Below the pieces are notes generated by a model. The model did no database searches and was not told the origin of the DNA. It saw nothing but the letters and a program-made list of their open reading frames with translations. Positions 1 to 8,178 of a stretch of 64,000 nt of DNA are shown piece after piece. Positions within the stretch are counted from its first letter, which is position 1; the number at the start of each line of letters is the position of its first letter. Location: positions 114,736 through 178,735 of the forward strand of contig JAOAQX010000034.1 in assembly GCA_025210805.1 (NCBI GenBank). The letters are read 5' to 3'. A program made the translations under genes and the position numbers. The stretch is from Flavobacteriales bacterium (GTDB lineage Bacteria > Bacteroidota > Bacteroidia > Flavobacteriales > CAJXXR01).

Positions 1-455
1 CCTTGTTAAGTTTTAATCAGTATTTGGGATTTTTTCAAATTAAATGTCTGATTTCTTAATCAGAATAGTATTATTTACATAAAAAATCACCTTATAATAA
101 AACAACATACTGTTTTAATAATTTCATGATACACACAAATATATATAAAAAAATACAACACAATAAACACAAAATAAACTATATAGAATACATTACACCC
201 TATTTTAATAACGATGTAATTTTCACATAAATAGGATAATAAATTTAACCCATGTTACACAGTACTCATTTAAAACCATTCCCTTCTTTACCAAAGAACT
301 TATCTATAATATACTATTGAGATGCGTGTGATTAATCTCACCCAAAAGAGTTATAAATAAAAAAACAAACAACAGTGGTTTTATGTTCTTCTTTATATCT
401 GCATTCATATTGATTCAATATCTTTACCAAAGAATCATTTTAGCTAAAATTTCTA
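1..455. other. AT-rich intergenic region
   Basis: No convincing coding frame, tRNA or repeat is visible. A weak inverted repeat (TGAGAT at 318-323 with ATCTCA at 335-340) lies about 115 bases upstream of the first gene. The region presumably holds the promoter of the glycosyltransferase gene, but I cannot place a clear TAnnTTTG box. Confidence 0.5.
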
Positions 456-1586
456 ATGAGAATAGTTATTATTGGACCAGCACATCCTTTTAGAGGTGGA
501 ATTGCTACATATAACGAAAGACTTGCAAAGGCTTTTCAAGCTGACGGACACGAAGTAGATATTGTTACTTTTACCAAACAATATCCTAAGTTTTTATTCC
601 CTGGTAAAACGCAATTTTCAGAGAGTCCTACTCCTCAAGATATTCATATTAAAAGAATGATTCATGCCTATAATCCTTTAAATTGGATTAAAACTGGGCG
701 AAAGTTACAAAAAGCACAATATGACTTGGTCATCGTAAGATATTGGCTACCGTTAATGGGTCCTGCTTTAGGAACAATTTTAAGGAGCATTAAAAAAAAT
801 AATTATAGCAAAATTATTGCTTTAGTAGACAATATGATTCCTCATGAAAAACGACCTGGAGACCAGCAATTTTCACAATATTTTGTTCAGCCTATTGATG
901 GTTTTATGGCAATGACAGAAAGTGTAGTCCACGATATTAAAAAATTTGTTTCTCAAAAACCTATCAGCCTTTCTCCCCACCCACTTTTTGATAATTTTGG
1001 AAAAAAAATAGGTAAAGAACAAGCTTGCAAGCATTTAAAATTAGATCCAAACGATCGTTATATCCTATTCTTTGGACTTATTAGGAAATATAAAGGGCTC
1101 GATTGGTTGTTAGAAGCTTTTGCTCAATCTAATTTAGAGAAAGAAAATATCAAAATAATTGTTGCTGGTGAATACTATACAGATTCTGAATATTATCAGG
1201 AAATTATCAAAAAACACCAACTAGAATCTGCCGTATTGCAGTATGACTATTTCATCCCAGATGAGGAAGTAAAATACTTTTTCAATGCCTGTGATGTGGT
1301 TGTTCAGCCTTATAAATCGGCTACTCAAAGTGGGGTAACACAAATAGCCTATCATTTTGAAATCCCTATGATTGTCACTCGTGTAGGTGGTTTAGAAGAA
1401 ATGTGTCCTGATAAAAAAGTTGGATTTGTGTCTGAACCAAACACAGAAGCTCTTTCAGAAAAGTTAAACGCTTTTTTTAGCCCAGAAAATCACATAAATT
1501 TTGAGAAGAATATCCAAATTGAAAAGAAAAAGTTTGCTTGGGATGTTTTATGCAAAAAATTCTATGAACTTTACCAAAAATTATAA
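456..1586 (+). CDS. Glycosyltransferase, GT4 family (GT-B fold)
   Basis: A 376-residue cytoplasmic glycosyltransferase of the GT4 type, which moves a sugar from a nucleotide-sugar donor to a glycan or lipid acceptor. The N-terminus has the glycine-rich acceptor-side loop (GPAHPFRGGIATYNERL). The C-terminal half has the donor-binding Rossmann region: a strand with LFFGLIRKYKGLDWL near residue 205, then the CDVVVQPYKSATQSG segment and VGGLEEM near residues 285-325. The length is normal for the family. The ATG start is followed directly by the canonical first strand. The next gene begins 3 bases after the stop and encodes a heptose-type sugar enzyme, so the pair probably works in surface polysaccharide or LPS synthesis. 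Donor and acceptor cannot be read from sequence. Confidence 0.9.
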   Translation: MRIVIIGPAHPFRGGIATYNERLAKAFQADGHEVDIVTFTKQYPKFLFPGKTQFSESPTPQDIHIKRMIHAYNPLNWIKTGRKLQKAQYDLVIVRYWLPLMGPALGTILRSIKKNNYSKIIALVDNMIPHEKRPGDQQFSQYFVQPIDGFMAMTESVVHDIKKFVSQKPISLSPHPLFDNFGKKIGKEQACKHLKLDPNDRYILFFGLIRKYKGLDWLLEAFAQSNLEKENIKIIVAGEYYTDSEYYQEIIKKHQLESAVLQYDYFIPDEEVKYFFNACDVVVQPYKSATQSGVTQIAYHFEIPMIVTRVGGLEEMCPDKKVGFVSEPNTEALSEKLNAFFSPENHINFEKNIQIEKKKFAWDVLCKKFYELYQKL

Positions 1587-1589
1587 GAA

Positions 1590-2741
1590 ATGAACACTGC
1601 CGCCATATTATCCAAAAACCTTAATGATTCTATTGAACTTAAAAAAGAGCTTTTAACCAATCCAAAAATTGCAAAGGATTTGGAAAGAATCTCTTCCGAA
1701 ATTATCGAGGCTTATCACGGTGGAAGAAAAGTATTCTTTTGTGGAAACGGAGGAAGTGCAGCCGATGCTCAACACTTAGCGGCAGAACTTACTGGTAGAT
1801 ACTATTTTGACAGACCGCCTCTTTTTTCTGAAGCACTCCACGTAAACACTTCTTATATGACGGCGGTTGCCAATGACTATTCTTATGAACATGTTTATGA
1901 AAGAATGGTGGAAGCGAGTATGAAACCTGGCGATATTTTAATTGCACTTTCTACTTCGGGTAATTCCGAAAATATTGTAAGAGCGGTAAATCAAGCAAAA
2001 AAACAAGGTGTTTTCACTGTAGGAATGACAGGCGAATCTGGTGGTAAACTATTTGAATCTTGCGATTTAACATTTAGAATCCCTTCTAAAAACACACCTA
2101 GAATCCAAGAAGCTCACATGATTTTAGGTCATACACTTTGTGAAATTATTGAATACAGAATTTTTCACAACTTCAAGGAAAATCAAAATTACCTTGCAGA
2201 TATTTCTGAGAAATTAGATCGTTCTTGGACACTGTTTTTGGATAGAGATGGAGTTCTTAATCAAAAGTTAGAAAACGATTATGTAAAATCTGTTGATGAG
2301 TTCAAATGGATTCCTGGTGCTCTTGATGCTGTTGTTTCTTTTGGGAAATTATTTGGAAGAATTGTTATTGTGACAAACCAACAAGGTATAGGAAAAGGCT
2401 TAATGACTCAAGAAGACCTCCACAAAGTGCATCAAAAGTTAGAGGATGATGTTTTAGCTAAAGGCGGAACAATTGATGCGTTCTATTTTGCAAAAGAATT
2501 AGCAGATAAAAATCACCCAAACAGAAAACCGAATATCGGCATGGGTCTCAAGGCTTTGGAAGATTTCCCTGAAATTAATTTCTCAAAGTCTTTAATGGTT
2601 GGCGATTCTATTTCCGATATTGAATTTGCTCAAAACCTTGGTATGCATTCTGTTTTTCTATCAAAAAAAGACCACCCGAAGGTGGACTTTAGATTAGATT
2701 CTTTAAAAGAATTAGCAGATATTTTGGGTAATGATTTATAG
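1590..2741 (+). CDS. SIS-domain isomerase fused to HAD-type phosphatase (GmhA/GmhB-like)
   Basis: A two-domain protein of 383 residues. Residues about 30-195 form a SIS domain like phosphoheptose isomerase GmhA (CGNGGSAADAQH at 51-62, LSTSGNSENI at 120-129). Residues about 212-383 form a HAD-IIIA phosphatase like heptose bisphosphate phosphatase GmhB: nucleophile motif FLDRDG with Asp218 and Asp220, TNQQG at 262-266, and GDSISD at 338-343. In the known ADP/GDP-heptose pathways these two activities are separate steps with a kinase between them. The Cys/His zinc loop of typical GmhB is missing here: the segment around residues 298-316 has no Cys. By inference the protein makes an activated-heptose precursor for the neighbouring glycosyltransferase. 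A different sugar phosphate substrate is possible. Confidence 0.85.
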   Translation: MNTAAILSKNLNDSIELKKELLTNPKIAKDLERISSEIIEAYHGGRKVFFCGNGGSAADAQHLAAELTGRYYFDRPPLFSEALHVNTSYMTAVANDYSYEHVYERMVEASMKPGDILIALSTSGNSENIVRAVNQAKKQGVFTVGMTGESGGKLFESCDLTFRIPSKNTPRIQEAHMILGHTLCEIIEYRIFHNFKENQNYLADISEKLDRSWTLFLDRDGVLNQKLENDYVKSVDEFKWIPGALDAVVSFGKLFGRIVIVTNQQGIGKGLMTQEDLHKVHQKLEDDVLAKGGTIDAFYFAKELADKNHPNRKPNIGMGLKALEDFPEINFSKSLMVGDSISDIEFAQNLGMHSVFLSKKDHPKVDFRLDSLKELADILGNDL

Positions 2742-2769
2742 ACTTTTCCTTAGTAACTAGGAATGACTA

Positions 2770-3711
2770 TTACTCTATCAAATATACTTGATAGCCTTTT
2801 TGTTTTAAGGAATTTCTCAGTTTCAAACTTTTATCCAAACCCATTGCCAAAATAGCGGTAGCATAAGCATCTGCAAGTGCACAACTGGGCATCAGGATGG
2901 TGACACTTTGAATATCTGTAGCTTGACTTTTCCCTGTTAATGGATTGATCGTATGCACATATTTCTCCGTTTTATCTGGGCTAAGTTTCCATTTTCTATA
3001 ATTACCAGAAGTTGCAACAGCCGTATTTTCGATGTCAAGTTTGTTAGAAAACTCCCCATTTCTATTTTCTTCGGCCTTGTCTATAGCTATTTTCCAAGGC
3101 ATATTTTTCGGCTTTTTACCTTGTGCGTAAATCTCACCGCCAAGCTCTATTAAGAAGTTTTGAATTCCTTTTGCCATCAATAATTCTTTGATTAGATCTA
3201 CGGTGTATCCTTGAGCAATAGAGTTGAAATTGATTTGAATACTAGAATCCGATTTCTGAAGAAAACCATTCTCCTTTAAAATAAGCTTACTGAGTCCCAC
3301 CAAAGCCCGTGCACTATCCAAAGAAATAGGACTCACACCGCCCCTTTTTTCAAAACCATAAAACTGACTTAAAGGTTCCACCGTAGGATCAAAATAAGCT
3401 TCCGATTCTTGAAATACTTGTTGAGACATTTGAAACATATTGATAAAATGTGTATCTATTTCACCGTGATTCACCTCATTTCTATTCCACCTTGAGATAT
3501 AGCTTGTAGGCAAATAGGTACTCAAACTTTGGTCAACCTCTTGGAACAAATTCGCCAAATCTTCATTTAAACCTGGTTCTTCTTTTCCGCCAAAATAGAT
3601 AACGCCAAATGTAGTTCCTTGTGCCCTACCAGATAATTGGAATTTCTGAATTTTATTTTCTTCACAGGAAAACAAAACCACCATTAATACAATACTTAAA
3701 AGTTTTTTCAT
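2770..3711 (-). CDS. apbE: FAD:protein FMN transferase lipoprotein (ApbE family)
   Basis: A 313-residue lipoprotein. The signal peptide ends in the lipobox LFSC at about residues 13-16, so it should be anchored in a membrane facing the periplasm. ApbE proteins attach FMN covalently to Thr of flavoproteins such as NqrC/RnfG, using FAD and Mg2+. Family motifs are visible: NSIAQGYTVD, the LIELGGEIYAQGKKP strand, HTINPLTGK, and ALADAYATA near the C-terminus, which carries the metal-binding Asp. Its ATG overlaps the stop of the upstream M16 peptidase gene by 4 bases (ATGA), so translation is probably coupled. The target flavoprotein is not in this window. Confidence 0.93.
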   Translation of the reverse strand: MKKLLSIVLMVVLFSCEENKIQKFQLSGRAQGTTFGVIYFGGKEEPGLNEDLANLFQEVDQSLSTYLPTSYISRWNRNEVNHGEIDTHFINMFQMSQQVFQESEAYFDPTVEPLSQFYGFEKRGGVSPISLDSARALVGLSKLILKENGFLQKSDSSIQINFNSIAQGYTVDLIKELLMAKGIQNFLIELGGEIYAQGKKPKNMPWKIAIDKAEENRNGEFSNKLDIENTAVATSGNYRKWKLSPDKTEKYVHTINPLTGKSQATDIQSVTILMPSCALADAYATAILAMGLDKSLKLRNSLKQKGYQVYLIE

Positions 3712-4979
3712 CCTCCTGCTGTTACAATAGTCAATTCATTTGCAAACAATTCTTGGGCTCGAGTTCTGAGTTTTTCCGCAGTCATATTTTCTACCATTTC
3801 AAAATAGCGTTTTTTACGTTCCCAGTCATATCCATTGGAATACAAGGCTTCAAAATAGCTTACTTGCTTTCTCCAGCCATTTACAACCCCAAGATAAGAA
3901 CCTAAAGCATAATTTTTCACTAAATCTAACTCCTCTTGAGAAATGAGTTCTTCTTTCAATCGGTTAATTTCCAACTGAATTTGATTTAATGTATCTGCAA
4001 CATACTCGTTCCCTACTTCTGTTCTGATAACAAATTGAGAATGATCTGAAAAACTTAAAATCATGGAATAAATTCCATAGGTATATCCTTTATCTTCTCT
4101 AATATTTGCCATCAATCGAGACCCAAAAAAACCTCCCAAAACAAGACTTACAAAATTCCATTCCGAAAAATTCTCATGATTTCTAGAAGGGAAAACAAAC
4201 CCTGCGTTTATGGACGTTTGAATGGCAGAGTCCATTTTTCTTGTCCATTGTTTTACTCCAGATTGAATCTTAAAATCTTGTTTTTCAAAAATCGGATTTC
4301 TATTTTCATTTAACTTGAGGGTTTCTTCTATTTTCTGAAAATTTTCCTGAGAAAAAGTTCCTGCTAAATGCAAAGAAAAAGGACAGTTTTCAAATAATTC
4401 TTTATGAAAACGTTCTACTTCTTCTAAAGTACATTGATCATAAAAAGATTCGCTAAATTGAAAACCTAAAGGATGTTTTTCGCCATACAGCACTTTATTG
4501 AAAGCTTTCTTACTAATATAATCAGGCTTTTGTTCTTGAATCTTAAATTTTTGCTTGAATTTCTCTACACTTCTGTCAAATTCTTCTTGACTGTATTGAA
4601 AATCAAACATCACTTCTTTTAAAATCTCCAAAGCGGGATCTAGTTTCCTTTTCAAACAACTTAAACTTAAAACAATTTTCTCTTGTTTTATTTCAAAAGT
4701 AATATGAGCTCCTAGATTATCAATGGCATCATTAATGGCTGGATATGGATAGCTTTTTGTTCCTTTAAGAATCATCGATTTTGAAAAAACCAATGCCTTT
4801 CGATCTTGGAAATACTGAATTCCTGCATCAAAAACGAGTTTGATAAAAACCATTTCTTTGTCTTCCAAATCAAAAAGAATTAATGGTGTATTTTCTCCAA
4901 TAATTCGGATTTCAGGATCTAGATGTTCTGGGAAGTGTAAAGCGTGTATTTGGGGTTGAATAGATCTATCGAGTTTCAT
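3708..4979 (-). CDS. M16-family peptidase-like protein, non-catalytic partner
   Basis: An M16 (pitrilysin/insulinase-type) protein of about 423 residues from the Met at 4979. I prefer that Met over an in-frame start at 5018, which would overlap the upstream gene by over 50 bases. It has the M16 fold signatures (SKSMILKGTKSYPYPAI, the GGFFGSRLMANIREDKGYTYG segment in the second half) but lacks the HxxEH zinc motif at the equivalent position. In bacterial two-gene M16 systems one subunit carries the zinc site and the other supplies the arginine/tyrosine substrate pocket. The RxxxxYTYG-like segment here fits the second role. The active partner is encoded immediately upstream, with a 14-base overlap. 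The substrate is unknown. Confidence 0.88.
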   Translation of the reverse strand: MKLDRSIQPQIHALHFPEHLDPEIRIIGENTPLILFDLEDKEMVFIKLVFDAGIQYFQDRKALVFSKSMILKGTKSYPYPAINDAIDNLGAHITFEIKQEKIVLSLSCLKRKLDPALEILKEVMFDFQYSQEEFDRSVEKFKQKFKIQEQKPDYISKKAFNKVLYGEKHPLGFQFSESFYDQCTLEEVERFHKELFENCPFSLHLAGTFSQENFQKIEETLKLNENRNPIFEKQDFKIQSGVKQWTRKMDSAIQTSINAGFVFPSRNHENFSEWNFVSLVLGGFFGSRLMANIREDKGYTYGIYSMILSFSDHSQFVIRTEVGNEYVADTLNQIQLEINRLKEELISQEELDLVKNYALGSYLGVVNGWRKQVSYFEALYSNGYDWERKKRYFEMVENMTAEKLRTRAQELFANELTIVTAGG

Positions 4980-6207
4980 TTTTGTAGTAGAATAAGGTAG
5001 AACACTGATTTGGGTCAAAAATTTCTTTTGCCAATCTTTTTACATCATTTGGAGTTACGGCTTTCAGTTTATCCAATGCTTTGGTATAATCCTCTGCTTC
5101 TGTGAGCAATTCGTTTTTACACAAATTCATCGCTTTGTTTAGGACAGATTCATTTTCCTTTAGAAAAAACACTTCATAGTTAATGATCATTTTATCTAAA
5201 TCTTCTTGATGAATATCAGATTGAACAAATTCTTCTACCACTTTTTCCACAGCGGTATTTGCTTTTTCAAGATCGGCACCTTCCACTAGAGTTCCTGAGA
5301 TATAAAATAATCCAGTATCAAAAGAACCCGAAACATAGGCAGAAATATCCGTAAATAAGTTTTGATCCACCACAAGTCTTTGATGCAGCAAAGCGGATTG
5401 ATTAAAATCAATCAAATTTGAAACCGTTACTGATGCAGCGTAATTTTTGTGCCTGATATCGCACATTTTATAAGCCTTTATCAATACTTCAGCAGGAACG
5501 TCTCTATATACTTTTAATTGCCTTGCTCCCTCTTGCTTTGGTTCTAATGGTAAATTTCTTTTTGGGACATCTCTTACCGGAATTTCATCAAAATATTTTT
5601 TAATAAGCTCCAAGGTTTCATCATACTCTATATTCCCACAGATAGATAAAATACAATTATTGGGTGCATAATGCTTAAAGAAAAACTCCTTTACGTCTTT
5701 CATCTGAGCATTTTCTATATGACTAAGCTCCTTTCCTATGGTTTGCCAACGGTAAGGATGCACTTTATAAGTCATTTCTCTTACGAGTTGATAGAGATCT
5801 CCATAGGGTTTGTTTAGATAATTTTGTTTAAACTCTTCAATAACTACATTTCGCTGTACTTCAAGGCTTTTTTCACTAAAAGCAAGAGACAACATCCTAT
5901 CAGACTCAAGCCATAGAGCTGTTTCTAGGTTTTCTTTTGGAATTGTGATATAGTAGTTTGTAATATCATTACTGGTAAAAGCATTATTCTTCCCTCCTGC
6001 TTTTTCAAGTGCATTGTCATAATGAGGAATATTCACCGAGCCTCCAAACATTAGATGCTCAAAAAGATGTGCAAAACCTGTTTGGTCTTCATGTTCATCT
6101 CTAGCACCCACATCATACAACAAATTTACAGCTGTGATTGTACTACTTTTATCTTGATGAAGAATGATTTTTAAACCATTCTCCAAAGTATATTTTTTTA
6201 TCTCCAT
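4966..6207 (-). CDS. M16-family zinc peptidase, catalytic subunit
   Basis: A 413-residue M16 peptidase. The inverted zinc motif HLFEH is at about residues 47-51 counted from the Met at 6207, followed by MFGG. The expected distal glutamate region (EVQRNVVIEEF) comes about 75 residues later. No signal peptide is evident, so it is probably cytoplasmic or uses another export route. The Met at 6207 is chosen because the family starts directly with the TLENGLKI strand, and an upstream start at 6237 would overlap the adenosyltransferase gene. It should form a heterodimer with the product of the next gene, which has no zinc site. Confidence 0.92.
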   Translation of the reverse strand: MEIKKYTLENGLKIILHQDKSSTITAVNLLYDVGARDEHEDQTGFAHLFEHLMFGGSVNIPHYDNALEKAGGKNNAFTSNDITNYYITIPKENLETALWLESDRMLSLAFSEKSLEVQRNVVIEEFKQNYLNKPYGDLYQLVREMTYKVHPYRWQTIGKELSHIENAQMKDVKEFFFKHYAPNNCILSICGNIEYDETLELIKKYFDEIPVRDVPKRNLPLEPKQEGARQLKVYRDVPAEVLIKAYKMCDIRHKNYAASVTVSNLIDFNQSALLHQRLVVDQNLFTDISAYVSGSFDTGLFYISGTLVEGADLEKANTAVEKVVEEFVQSDIHQEDLDKMIINYEVFFLKENESVLNKAMNLCKNELLTEAEDYTKALDKLKAVTPNDVKRLAKEIFDPNQCSTLFYYKNETR

Positions 6208-6215
6208 GTATATTT

Positions 6216-6851
6216 TTATCTCTTTTTGGGAATCCAAGGAATTTCTGGTGCATTGTATAACTTAGAAATCATTCTACCTAAAGTAAAAAAGTAATCTGAA
6301 AGTCTGTTTAAGTATTTTGAGATTATCATATTGACCTCTACTTCATCTGCTAAAACTACAACGGTTCTTTCTGCTCTTCTACAAACACTTCTACAAATAT
6401 GTGCCGAAGAAACGATTGTATGTCCGCCAGGAAGAATAAAGGTGTTTAATGGTGTTAATTCAAACATCATATCATCAATCCACATTTCCAGCTCTCTAAT
6501 CCATTCCTCTTCTAATTCAGGCAGGTGCTTTAAGCTTTTTTCGTCTGAGGTTGCTAAATGGGAACCCATATCAAATAAATGATTTTGAATAATGACTAAT
6601 TGTTTTAAATAAACTCCATCAGGAAACCCATTTTCAATATCATATTTAAAATTATAGTGAGTATCAGGATTAATGTCATTTTGAATTCGATCTTTTATTC
6701 CTTGTTTGATCCCATCTCTCAGCGCACCAATAAAAGAATTTAGTTCATCTACTGTTCCATAAGATTCAATTCTCATATTTCCTTTAGAAACTCTCTGTCC
6801 TCCAACCAAAGACGTTTGCCCTTGATCTCCTGTTTTAGTGTAAATTTTCAT
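6216..6851 (-). CDS. Cob(I)alamin adenosyltransferase, PduO type
   Basis: A 211-residue ATP:cob(I)alamin adenosyltransferase, which transfers the adenosyl group of ATP to cobalamin to make coenzyme B12. The start at 6851 gives the canonical N-terminus with the ATP-binding motif TKTGDQGQTSLVGG. The later family motif CRSVCRRAERTV and the C-terminal YLNRLSDYFFTLGR helix are present. Residues before this Met in the open frame do not look like the family. An insert around residues 45-75 (IQNDINPDTHYNFKYD) makes it somewhat longer than the shortest homologues. The gene lies 8 bases upstream of the M16 gene, but no functional link is obvious. No cobalamin riboswitch was seen upstream. Confidence 0.92.
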   Translation of the reverse strand: MKIYTKTGDQGQTSLVGGQRVSKGNMRIESYGTVDELNSFIGALRDGIKQGIKDRIQNDINPDTHYNFKYDIENGFPDGVYLKQLVIIQNHLFDMGSHLATSDEKSLKHLPELEEEWIRELEMWIDDMMFELTPLNTFILPGGHTIVSSAHICRSVCRRAERTVVVLADEVEVNMIISKYLNRLSDYFFTLGRMISKLYNAPEIPWIPKKR

Positions 6852-7181
6852 AACATAATTTTTATTTACAAGCAAATTTAGAGAATTCCGATGGGTATTT
6901 ACCTTTTGTATTCTGAGAATTGATTGATTGCCATAAATGCTTCGTATATTTTTCCTTCGAAGATTTAATTTTCCAATCACCAAAATGGCTGTTGTTTGTT
7001 TGATTTGTATCACAATTTTTGTTGGTTACCCTGCTTTTTGTATTTTAGAGCTGTGATATTCAAGAGCATGAAAGATGTTTGTGTGTTTTTGTATTTTTTG
7101 GGTGTGATATAGTGAGTGTAAATATTTAATTATCAACATCTTTTATGGCTATTAAAAACCATATCGTAAAAAACTGTAATT

Positions 7182-7924
7182 ATGAATAAGCTTATCAAGT
7201 TTTCCCCGTATAATAAATATCTTTTAGAAGGAATGAACAATCAGACATTATTTTTCAATAATCTTTGCAACTATAACGACCCATTTGAAGGAGTATTTAG
7301 ATATAATTTATCCACTAATTTTGAACAGTTTAAAGATTTTTATTTGAAGCAATACAGAGGTTCAAAAAATATGCTTGAATTTTATTTCAACAATAAAATT
7401 GAATTAGAGAAGCTTTTAAATAGAAGTTTTGATTGGAGACAGAAAAAAATGGAGTTTGTTGTTTTTCAGATGAATCAAAACTAGATGATATATTGATGTG
7501 GGCTAATTATGCAGATAAACATAAAGGAGTGTGTTTGGTATTTAATAAAGATGAACTCGAATTTCAGCCTTTGAATACGGTTGTAGATGGTATTGCAGTA
7601 AATAAACCAACAGGTCCTCATGAAGTTAAGTACACAAAAAAATATTTAGACTCGAATCCTCTAAGTAATGAGCTGAATCAAGTTAATTTTCTTACAACAA
7701 AATTTGATGTATGGAAAAATGAAAAAGAATACCGATACATCTCCTCAAGATCAGGTAGTTACAAATTTGAAATAAATAGCTTACAAGAAATTATTTTCGG
7801 TCTAAGAATTTCGCCTAGTGCTATTAAGACAATCAGAAATATTTATAAAGATAACGAAACCATTAGTTATAGGCAGATTGAACTAAATGATAGCGAATTT
7901 GGATTTCGCTTAAAAGAGCTATAA
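7182..7924 (+). pseudogene. DUF2971 protein gene, interrupted by a frameshift
   Basis: Two overlapping frames together encode one DUF2971-type protein. The first (from ATG 7182) gives the N-terminal half, with LIKFSPYNKYLL and YNDPFEG. The second frame continues from about 7440 with the family core VCCFSDES...LMWANYADKHKGVCLVF and the C-terminal KNEKEYRYIS region. The switch falls in a run of seven A at 7443-7449: moving back one base there joins the halves as DWRQKK-NGVCCFS. An eighth A would restore one frame of about 247 codons. It may be a decayed gene, an assembly error in the A run, or a gene rescued by slippage. DUF2971 has no firmly established function. Confidence 0.8.
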
Positions 7925-8178
7925 TGTATAGCTAACAAGAATTAAAACCTCAAAAATACTCTCAAAATAAACTTCCTAATTTTTCGAATAGAATCTTAAA
8001 AACCAAAGAGATTGCGATAATCTTAGCAGAAAATTCAAGTCTAGTTTAGACACTTTGTCCCAAAAAACGTGTACTTTTATATCAGAAAAAAAATGGTGGC
8101 TGAACTTAATTTACTGAGTCATCCAAAAATGCAAAAATAAAAATACACCTAGATTCCTTACCTAAAATTACAACAAAC

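Noticed and set aside
6852..7013. N-terminal extension of the adenosyltransferase frame to 7013
   Set aside because: The extra residues do not fit the family, which begins with the TKTGD motif just after the Met at 6851.
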